Assembly: GCA_002451015.1 (NCBI GenBank)
Contig: DKBB01000416.1
Coordinates: 5,388-11,502, forward strand
Direction: 5' to 3'
From: Acidobacteria bacterium UBA6911
Lineage (GTDB): Bacteria; Acidobacteriota; UBA6911
DNA: 6,115 bases
Shown here: piece by piece, positions 1 to 5,511 of the stretch
Numbering within the stretch: the stretch's first letter is position 1
How the letters are laid out: every line of letters begins with the position of its first letter
The notes under the pieces: model-generated
What the model saw: only the letters and a program-made list of their open reading frames with translations
What the model was told of the DNA's origin: nothing
The model's database searches: none
Made by a program: the position numbers and the translations under genes

Positions 1-39
1 TCACGTAAAGCGGGAATCACACGTCATGGGAAAATTTTA

Positions 40-66
40 TATAATAGATATTCTATATATGTCAAA
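40..66 (-). promoter_or_regulatory. Probable leftward (divergent) sigma-70 promoter
   Basis: Read on the minus strand, a perfect -35 TTGACA (complement of 60-65) is followed after 18 nt by TATAAA (complement of 42-47), 5 of 6 matches to the -10 consensus. Transcription would run out of the left edge of the window, so the gene it serves is not visible. The ATAGA/TCTAT palindrome at 44-56 lies in the spacer and touches the -10, where a bound regulator would be expected to block polymerase. A LysR gene divergent from the gene it controls is the usual layout for this family, which supports the call. The region is very AT-rich, so chance matches are possible. Confidence 0.45.
44..56. promoter_or_regulatory. 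Palindromic operator candidate, left copy (ATAGA-TAT-TCTAT)
   Basis: The 5-bp arms ATAGA and TCTAT are exact inverted repeats around a 3-bp centre. The site contains the T-N11-A signature of LysR-family binding sites (T45 and A57). An almost identical palindrome with a 5-bp centre occurs at 1057-1071, in front of the porin gene. The two copies flank the LysR gene, so this is a good candidate for its binding site. No binding is shown by sequence alone. Confidence 0.45.
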
Positions 67-93
67 TTAATTAATTTATAGCTAACTTTGTCG

Positions 94-122
94 TTCATGC
101 CTGCAGCGAAGTTTCTTATAAT
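94..122 (+). promoter_or_regulatory. Promoter of the LysR-family gene
   Basis: A perfect TATAAT lies at 117-122. The hexamer 17 nt upstream, TTCATG at 94-99, is a poor -35 with 3 of 6 matches. Transcription would start near 129, leaving a leader of about 20 nt before the ATG at 149. The weak -35 would suit a low-level or regulator-dependent promoter. Confidence 0.5.
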
Positions 123-148
123 AGCTGTATGCATCCACGCGAGGGATT

Positions 149-1030
149 ATGGAACTGAAATACATAGAGATATTCTGTGCGGTGGTGGAAATGAAAAGTT
201 TTTCCAGGGCCGCACAGGCGTTAGGCCTCACCCAGCCGACCATCAGCGTGCATATCAAGGCTCTTGAAGAGGAGTTTTCCACCAAGCTCCTGGACCGGCT
301 CGGCAGGACCGTCATCCCTACGCAGAACGGTGAAATCCTGTACCGGTACGCAAAAGAAATCGTAGCCCTGAAAGAGAATGCGTGTCTGGCGATGGAGAGC
401 GTCAGCAGCCTGGTGAGCGGCAAGCTGATCGTTGGAGCAAGCACGATCCCGGGGGAATACATCCTGCCCCGTTTTCTGGCCGAATTCGTGCAGGCCTACC
501 CCGACGTATTCCCGACACTCATAATAGGCGATTCCAACGCCATATATGAGAGTGTTCTCAGAAGCGAAGTCGACGTAGGGATCATAGGATCCACCGTAAA
601 AGACAGGAACATCATTTCCAAGAAATTCCTGGACGACGAACTGATACTGGTCGCCCCTTCGGACTACAAGGCGTCGACTCTCACCAAAGACGAACTTCGG
701 AATGTTCCCCTGCTGATGCGGGAAACCGGTTCGGGATCCAGGGTTTCCGTAGAGGAGCATCTGAAAAAAAACAACCTGGCGATTGAAAACCTCAGAGTCA
801 TCGCCGAACTGGGTTCCTCCCAGGCCCTGATCCGGGCAGTCCAGTCAGGGATGGGACTGGGTTTCCTGTCCCGTCTGTCCGTTGATAACGAAATAAGACA
901 GAAAAAGCTTAAGGCCGTGAAATTAACGGGCATTTCAATTACCCGAAGATTCAGCATCATCACCCATCGCCTCCGGTTCAATTCCCGTATCTGCAAGACC
1001 TTTATTGAATTCCTGACCGGGTCGGTATAG
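149..1030 (+). CDS. LysR-family transcriptional regulator, selenium-metabolism-associated type
   Basis: A 293-residue DNA-binding regulator of ordinary LysR length. The N-terminal winged helix-turn-helix is clear: helix-turn-helix at about residues 18-37 (SFSRAAQALGLTQPTISVHI), then the wing and a linker helix to about residue 88. The effector-binding domain starts near residue 92 with GASTIPGEYILP (96-107) and includes ETGSGSR (192-198) and AELGSSQALIRAVQSGMGLG (219-238). These landmarks match, from memory, the subgroup annotated as selenium metabolism-associated LysR regulators, which also resembles CysB/CysR-like regulators. The ATG at 149 has GAGGG at 141-145, and no upstream in-frame start is better. 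The protein acts in the cytoplasm on DNA and its effector is unknown. Matching palindromes lie on both sides of the gene. LysR membership is near certain; the selenium subgroup is probable and gains support from the candidate selenoprotein gene downstream. Confidence 0.93.
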   Translation: MELKYIEIFCAVVEMKSFSRAAQALGLTQPTISVHIKALEEEFSTKLLDRLGRTVIPTQNGEILYRYAKEIVALKENACLAMESVSSLVSGKLIVGASTIPGEYILPRFLAEFVQAYPDVFPTLIIGDSNAIYESVLRSEVDVGIIGSTVKDRNIISKKFLDDELILVAPSDYKASTLTKDELRNVPLLMRETGSGSRVSVEEHLKKNNLAIENLRVIAELGSSQALIRAVQSGMGLGFLSRLSVDNEIRQKKLKAVKLTGISITRRFSIITHRLRFNSRICKTFIEFLTGSV

Positions 1031-1056
1031 ATCGGTCGCATCCTCCTTTTTATCAT

Positions 1057-1071
1057 ATAGATATTTTCTAT
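1057..1071. promoter_or_regulatory. Palindromic operator candidate, right copy (ATAGA-TATTT-TCTAT)
   Basis: Exact 5-bp inverted arms ATAGA and TCTAT surround a 5-bp AT centre. The site carries a T-N11-A signature (T1058 and A1070) and ends one base before the -35 hexamer of the porin promoter. That is the place where a LysR-type activator typically contacts RNA polymerase. It is the partner of the copy at 44-56, which instead sits inside a promoter spacer. Confidence 0.5.
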
Positions 1072-1100
1072 TTGACATATTTATATATTTTAACTATTAC
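1072..1100 (+). promoter_or_regulatory. Sigma-70 promoter of the porin gene
   Basis: A perfect TTGACA (1072-1077) is separated by an optimal 17 nt from TATTAC (1095-1100), which has 4 of 6 matches to the -10 consensus. Transcription would start near 1107, giving a leader of about 60 nt. The palindrome at 1057-1071 abuts the -35. Confidence 0.6.
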
Positions 1101-1165
1101 TAGGGATCCCGTTTACGCACAATCCATTGAACACCTGTGTGGGATGCATCTATGGAAAGGGCACC

Positions 1166-2647
1166 ATGAAACAGAAAAAAATATTTACAGCAATTTTATC
1201 ACGGTTGATCCTTCTGAATATTCTCTCTTTCTGCAATATGGCAATGGCGGAAGTTGAAATATTCAAGCCTGCAGCGGATACCAGCGTTTCGGCGGAAGGA
1301 GAAGTCGTCCTGAGAAGCGCCTATTGGAACTGGTTCCGGCCCTCCGATCCTGTGGCCGAGAATGCATATGGCTATTATTTCACCCGCAGCCGGCTGGGGC
1401 TATCCCTCGACAATCCTTACGTGAGTGCGTATGTGCAGGCGCAGGACACTTATATGTGGAACCTGCCGGAAAATTCCCTGGCGCCCCCTCCCCAGGGGCC
1501 GCTGGGAATCGGCGCCATCTACAGCCTTCACATGCGGGAACGATCGAGCCACAATCTGGCTATTCGCCAGGCTTACGTAAACCTTCCTCAGGTTTTTATA
1601 AAGGGCCTTTCCGCGCGCATCGGCCGTTTCGATTATATGGACGGCAAGGAGGTGATGTACAAGGATCCCAAGGTGAACTGGCTTAAAAACATCCGCCTTT
1701 CCGAACGGCTGATCGGCCCGTTCGGCTGGTCCAGCTACAACCGAAGCTTCGACGGTTTCCAGGTGTCCTTTAACGGTCCGGGGTTCCATCTCAACAGCGT
1801 TATCACACGTCCTACACAGGGAGGCTTTGAAAAGGATTTCCAACGGAGCATGTCCGACATCGACCTTGTGACGGCAACAGGAACACTGAAATACAACGAG
1901 TGGATACCGAAGACCGAAGGCCGGATCTTTTATTATTACTACGACGACAGCAGGGCGATTACCGCAACGCCGGGACAGAGCGGTCTGAACGATGGGGACA
2001 TCAGGATCCACACATTCGGAACCCACTGGCTCAGAACGGAAAAGACAAAATCGGGCGTCTTCGACATGCTCTTCTGGGGAGCCCTGCAGAACGGCGAGTG
2101 GGGCGCCGTGGATCATTCCGCGTGGGCTGCCGCCTTCGAAGGCGGTTACCAATTCACCGCAATTCCCTGGAAACCCTGGATCCGGGGCGGTTATTTCGTT
2201 TCCTCCGGAGATTCGGATCCGAATGACGGGGAACATGAAACCTTCTATCAGCTGCTTCCCACAGCCCGCAAATTTGCCCTGTTCCCTTTCTACAACCTGA
2301 TGAACAATGAAGATCTCTTCATCCAGGCTGTTTTAAAGCCCAATGACGCGATAACACTGCGCATGGATCTTCACTCCCTCAATCTGCATGAAGCAAACGA
2401 TCTCTGGTACATGGGAGCCGGCCCGACCCAGAATGCGGGAAGCATTTTCGGGTACATCGGTCGTCCCAGTGGAGGGACGAAAAACCTCGGAACTGTTTTG
2501 GAAATCGTCGCAAGTTATAATTTCAACAAATATGTGTCGGCAAACATGTACTACGGACACGCCTACGGGCAGGAAGTCGTCAAAAATACCTACGATGACG
2601 ATTCCAGCGGCGACTTTTTCTCCATTGAAATGAAAACCCAGTTCTAA
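1166..2647 (+). CDS. Outer-membrane beta-barrel porin, alginate-export (AlgE-like) type
   Basis: A 493-residue outer-membrane protein. The start at 1166 is chosen because it gives a classical signal peptide: KQKK at residues 2-5, a hydrophobic core, and cleavage after AMA (26-28) before EVEIF. GGAAAGGG at 1154-1161 is the ribosome site. A TTG at 1127 in the same frame would add 13 residues ahead of this signal and has no comparable site. The mature part is rich in aromatic, alternating beta-strand segments such as GEVVLRSAYWNWF, AIRQAYVNL, ARIGRFDYMDGKEV and GRIFYYYYDD. It ends in MKTQF, with the terminal Phe recognised by the BAM assembly machinery. The RQAYVNL...GRFDYMDGKE pattern and length are typical of alginate-export-domain barrels, a family that covers porins for many substrates, so alginate transport should not be assumed. 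The gene probably has its own promoter under control of the LysR regulator upstream. Confidence 0.85.
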   Translation: MKQKKIFTAILSRLILLNILSFCNMAMAEVEIFKPAADTSVSAEGEVVLRSAYWNWFRPSDPVAENAYGYYFTRSRLGLSLDNPYVSAYVQAQDTYMWNLPENSLAPPPQGPLGIGAIYSLHMRERSSHNLAIRQAYVNLPQVFIKGLSARIGRFDYMDGKEVMYKDPKVNWLKNIRLSERLIGPFGWSSYNRSFDGFQVSFNGPGFHLNSVITRPTQGGFEKDFQRSMSDIDLVTATGTLKYNEWIPKTEGRIFYYYYDDSRAITATPGQSGLNDGDIRIHTFGTHWLRTEKTKSGVFDMLFWGALQNGEWGAVDHSAWAAAFEGGYQFTAIPWKPWIRGGYFVSSGDSDPNDGEHETFYQLLPTARKFALFPFYNLMNNEDLFIQAVLKPNDAITLRMDLHSLNLHEANDLWYMGAGPTQNAGSIFGYIGRPSGGTKNLGTVLEIVASYNFNKYVSANMYYGHAYGQEVVKNTYDDDSSGDFFSIEMKTQF

Positions 2648-2692
2648 AAAAGACCCTCCCGATTCCTGTCGGACTCGCCATGGCAACGAAAA

Positions 2693-2719
2693 AAGGGGCA
2701 AACCGTGCGTTCGCCTCTT
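2693..2719. terminator. Hairpin after the porin gene, terminator-like on the minus strand
   Basis: An inverted repeat pairs 2693-2703 with 2709-2719 around the 5-nt loop CGTGC, with one mismatch and one G-U pair. On the + strand the hairpin is followed only by CAGGAACC, so it would be a poor intrinsic terminator for the porin transcript. On the minus strand it is followed by a run of six U from the A tract at 2689-2694, the classic intrinsic form. No minus-strand gene is seen to the right, so its role is unclear. It may simply protect the 3' end of the porin mRNA. Confidence 0.35.
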
Positions 2720-2774
2720 CAGGAACCCCGCTATGTCCGTTACTTTGCCTTCTGGAAAGGAGGTGCTTTCATCC

Positions 2775-2816
2775 CTGACAAACATTCCTGTAAATTATAA
2801 GGGTGGCGATTATACT
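2775..2816 (+). promoter_or_regulatory. Possible promoter region for the phosphodiesterase gene
   Basis: Two partial promoters overlap here. CTGACA (2775-2780) with TATAAG (2796-2801) is good in both hexamers but has a short 15-nt spacer. TATACT (2811-2816) is a 5 of 6 -10 whose 17-nt upstream hexamer, CTGTAA, is weak. Either would make a short leader ending at the ATG at 2853. The 205-nt gap after the porin makes a separate promoter plausible. Confidence 0.35.
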
Positions 2817-2852
2817 TTAAACGCACGCTCCCCGCTTTAAGGAACGATTAAA

Positions 2853-3599
2853 ATGAAATTCATCGCTCATCGCGGTTTCTCGCGACGGTTCGCCGAAAAT
2901 TCCCTGCCCGCATTTCAGGCGGTAATCGACCATCCCTGCAACGGTCGCTCACTGATCGGCATCGAACTGGACATCCATCTTACCAGCGACGAAAGAATTC
3001 CGGTGATGCACGAAACGACGGTGACAGGACATAACGGAGAAACGGTCCCCGTCGCACATTGCACATTCGACGAACTGCAGCGCCTGTTCCAAAAAAAGCA
3101 TGGCACGGCCGTCCCCCACGTACCGGCAATCGAGGAGGTGCTGGACCTTGTCGGACACCGCACGGAACTTTGTTTCGAAATAAAGGAAGGTCCCTACGAT
3201 CTCAACCGCTTCTCCCGTCGTTTTGCTGCAGCGCTGGGGCAATATCGCCCGCACGGCGATGTCGTCGTGAGTTCCTTCTCATTCGAGATTCTTGAACGGT
3301 TGCGGCTGCCGCTTGCCCGGTTCGATCTTCGTTACGGGTATATTTTTAAAACCATCAAGGAGCTGGAGTGTCTCCCTCCCCGGGCGCAGGAAGGGTTCGA
3401 CCTGCTCCACCCCAGATATACCCTGGTGCTGAAACATCCGGAGCGTTTTCCTTCGAACGGCCCGCCCGTCCGGTGCTGGACTGTCAACGATGCCATTGCC
3501 ATAAAGCGCCTTATAGCCTGCACCCCGACAGTGCCTGTCGAGGCAATCATGACCGACAATATTGATCTGGCGGAACAATTTCCGGAAACGATAATATAA
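2853..3599 (+). CDS. Glycerophosphodiester phosphodiesterase (GDPD family, cytoplasmic)
   Basis: A 248-residue enzyme, the usual size of single-domain bacterial GDPDs such as UgpQ, expected to hydrolyse glycerophosphodiesters to glycerol 3-phosphate and an alcohol in a metal-dependent reaction. The catalytic set is present: HRG at residues 6-8, ENS at 15-17, the metal ligands E38 and D40 in IELDIHL, the second catalytic H53 in PVMHE, and E109 with K111 in FEIKEG. The C-terminal part has RCWTVND (207-213), equivalent to the conserved xxWTVN strand, and a final MTDN as in the usual TDxP region. The usual Pro before ENT/S is Ala14 here, a mild variation. There is no signal peptide or membrane segment, so it is cytoplasmic. 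TAAGGA at 2838-2843 serves the ATG at 2853. It lies 116 nt before the selenoprotein gene on the same strand; no functional link between them is evident. Confidence 0.93.
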   Translation: MKFIAHRGFSRRFAENSLPAFQAVIDHPCNGRSLIGIELDIHLTSDERIPVMHETTVTGHNGETVPVAHCTFDELQRLFQKKHGTAVPHVPAIEEVLDLVGHRTELCFEIKEGPYDLNRFSRRFAAALGQYRPHGDVVVSSFSFEILERLRLPLARFDLRYGYIFKTIKELECLPPRAQEGFDLLHPRYTLVLKHPERFPSNGPPVRCWTVNDAIAIKRLIACTPTVPVEAIMTDNIDLAEQFPETII

Positions 3600-3614
3600 G
3601 CTCCATGCTTATTA

Positions 3615-3632
3615 GTGGTATTGTAATATCAC
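3615..3632. promoter_or_regulatory. 18-bp inverted repeat upstream of the selenoprotein gene
   Basis: GTGGTATT (3615-3622) and AATATCAC (3625-3632) are inverted repeats around GT with one position differing, which is a G-U pair in RNA. It sits 16 nt after the phosphodiesterase stop and 84 nt before the next ATG. It contains a T-N11-A spacing (T3616 and A3628). No run of T follows directly (the T tract is at 3643-3648), so a terminator is less likely than a protein-binding site. No convincing promoter hexamers were found in this 116-nt gap, so co-transcription from upstream remains possible. Confidence 0.4.
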
Positions 3633-3715
3633 GAACACACGGTTTTTTCAGTCGGGCTGCACCGTATCAGAGCATATGGGCGAGCCATCATGGATCACCT
3701 CGGGAGGAGGCATAA

Positions 3716-5479
3716 ATGAATAGAAAGCTTCTATGGTCAAATTTCCGGTTGGGGATTACAGCCCTGATCTTATCCGGCATCATAACAACACTGGTTGCCT
3801 GTAGTGCCAATGCCTCCGGCGACGAATTGATTACCATTCTAAACCCGGCAGTCACGGAAAAACTCGCGGAGCGCGTGCCGCTGGCGCCCCGGCTTGACAA
3901 GCTGGAAGGCAAAACCCTCTACCTGGTGGACATGAACTATGAGGGAATCCTGGGCACCCCTGTGATGGGGGAAATGCAGGCGTGGTTCGCTAAAAATATG
4001 CCCGGGGTGAAAACTGTACTCAAACTCAAGAGCGGCAGTTACATTTCGGATGACCCCGCATTATGGAAAGAGATCGCCGAAAACGGGGGGGATGGAGTCA
4101 TCATGGGCGTTGCCGGCTGATGGGGCTGCATCTCGGCCGTGAGCCGATTTAACGGACTTTTGGAAAAACAGTATGGTATCCCCACGGTATCTCTTGCAAA
4201 TGAAAACGTTGTCTCCTTCGGGATCAATGCCCACTTCAAATACAGTACCGGCATGCCCCTGCGTTACGTCGGAATGCCCTATCCCTTTACGGGCCTGAAC
4301 GAAGACATGCTGAAAACCTATCTCAATGGCACGGATAACGTCAGCGGCAAGCCCGTCATGCAGGCGATTGTCGACAGTCTGACGGCCCCCCTTACAGATA
4401 ACGAAAAGATATCCGGGATTCCGGCCGAGGCGGCACCCGAGCCCAGATATCTGGCCGCGGATACGGAAGACAATCTGCAGCGCCTGTTCAAGGACAAGGA
4501 CTGGACCGACTACAATCCAGTCATACTCCCGACAGAAGAGAGAGTCGCCGCGATGCTCAAAGGCACCAGTCACAAGCCGGACGAGCTGGTAAAGAAGGAA
4601 TCCGGCACCTTTGGAACGACCCGCCCATTCACGGTGGAAAAGGTTGCCATCATCGCCGTCATGGCGGGCGCCAAACCCGAATATCTGCCCACGATCCTGG
4701 CGCTCTCCAGCCAGGTCCCTTATATGGATTCCACCACTTCCAGTGCGAGCATGGTCCTGGTCAACGGTCCCGTACGCAATGAGATCGGAATGAATTCGGG
4801 GATCGGGGCATTGGGTCCGAATGCCGAGGCCAATTCCGTCATAGGTCGCTCCATGGTCCTGATACATAAAATAATTCAGGGTTATAAGGAAGGCGTGTCC
4901 GGATTTTCCTCTCTCAGCAATCCGCTGCTCTACAACTACGTAACCATCGCGGAAAACGAGGAAGCCCTTCCGGAAGGATGGAAGCCTTTCCATGTGCTGA
5001 ATGGTCATAAGCCCGAGGACAGCGTTCTCACGGTGCTCATGGGCTGGAATTTCGTGAACTGTTCCGGCTCAGTCGTGGAGCACTACGCTCCGCAGCTTTT
5101 AATGAGGGACTTTACGCGGGTACTGGCGGCAATGGGGTCTGCAACCCTCATTATGGATCCTTCCGTGGCGGATCTGCTCAAAAACTCGCAGGGATTTCAA
5201 ACAAAAGAATCGCTTGCAGAGTGGCTATCGCAGAACGCGGAAGTGCCCGCGGGAACCTACTGGGCGAATTCCATCGCTTCCGGCATGATGGGGCCCCTCG
5301 GCGATCAGGGTCTCGAACCTTATGCCACCTGGAGAAAAGTCTCGAGTGACACTTTAATCAAGCATTTACCGAACCCGAATAATATTCGGACGATTGTGGT
5401 GGGTGGAGAAACAGCCAGCGTCTGGTTCATTACCGATTTCATGGCCGGCAGGGGGGTATCGATAGACGCGTGGAGATAA
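3716..5479 (+). CDS. UGSC-type selenoprotein, envelope lipoprotein (UGA read as Sec135)
   Basis: Read through the TGA at 4118-4120, this is one 587-residue protein; GGGAGGAGG at 3702-3710 is a very strong ribosome site for the ATG at 3716. Residues 1-29 form a Sec signal peptide with lipobox LVAC, so Cys29 should be acylated; Ser30 at +2 favours outer-membrane sorting. The domain around residues 53-165 (LEGKTLYLVDMNYEG, DGVIMGVAG, then Sec135-Trp-Gly-Cys138, then GIPTVSL) has the layout of UGSC-family selenoproteins, where Sec and Cys two residues apart form a redox pair; here the motif is UWGC. A long C-terminal domain follows with ILPTEERVAAMLKGT (270-284), FTVEKVAIIAVMAGAKPEYL (305-324) and the strongly conserved-looking NGPVRNEIGMNSGIGALGPN (350-369). 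Cys449 is the only other Cys after the lipobox and UxxC. A thiol/selenol oxidoreductase role is inferred; the substrate is unknown. A nonsense mutation is the alternative, but the intact 452-codon continuation argues against it. Confidence 0.85.
4118..4120 (+). other. Recoded UGA, selenocysteine codon (Sec135)
   Basis: This TGA is the only in-frame stop between 3716 and the TAA at 5477. The flanking residues are GVAG before and WGC after, giving U-x-x-C, the spacing of redox-active UxxC/CxxC pairs and of the UGSC motif. The visible complete genes in the window end in TAG or TAA and have no internal TGA, so a general reassignment of UGA to Trp or Gly is not supported. Confidence 0.85.
4133..4147 (+). 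promoter_or_regulatory. Bacterial SECIS-like hairpin
   Basis: TCGGC (4133-4137) pairs perfectly with GCCGA (4143-4147) around the loop CGUGA. The loop begins 17 nt after the UGA, within the range known for bacterial SECIS elements, and has a G in its first two bases followed by U. That places GU at positions 22-23 counted from the U of UGA, close to the G23-U24 contacted by SelB in the E. coli fdhF element. The lower part of the stem is weak, as is common in bacterial elements. A folding program and covariation in homologues would test it. Confidence 0.65.
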
Positions 5480-5511
5480 TCCAACACCGATCGGAACAGC
5501 GATAAGAACGG

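Noticed and set aside
1..40. Tail or head of a gene at the left edge
   Set aside because: Too short to judge; the minus-strand reading gives only an eight-codon ORF ending at the edge and the + strand frames show no recognisable protein.
1015..1050. Terminator after the LysR gene (GACCG with CGGTC, then CTCCTTTTT)
   Set aside because: The stem is only 5 bp with a 13-nt loop, and the T run is 9 nt away, so it does not meet the usual intrinsic terminator form.
1105..1145. Leader hairpin in the porin mRNA (ATCCC with GGGAT, CACA with TGTG)
   Set aside because: Short, interrupted pairing with a large loop; not distinguishable from chance and not like a known riboswitch.
1127..1165. TTG at 1127 as the porin start
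   Set aside because: It would place 13 extra residues including two Cys ahead of a well-formed signal peptide; the ATG at 1166 has GGAAAGGG just upstream.
2680..2778. Small ORF of 32 codons in the gap after the porin gene
   Set aside because: No ribosome site, no recognisable features, and it overlaps the hairpin at 2693-2719.
4118..4120. UGA as Trp or Gly in a variant genetic code, or a pseudogene stop
   Set aside because: The other genes contain no internal UGA, as they would under a reassigned code. A decaying gene would be expected to show further stops or frameshifts in the 452 codons that follow, and there are none.
4061..5008. Long minus-strand ORF (315 codons) opposite the selenoprotein gene
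   Set aside because: Its product has no recognisable domain and it is explained as a shadow of the strongly supported + strand coding frame. The same applies to the 278-codon minus-strand ORF at 1400-2236 opposite the porin gene.
4139..5479. Separate 446-residue gene starting at GTG 4139
   Set aside because: It has no ribosome site, its start lies inside the SECIS-like loop, and it would begin in the middle of a domain that is continuous with the upstream frame through the UGA.
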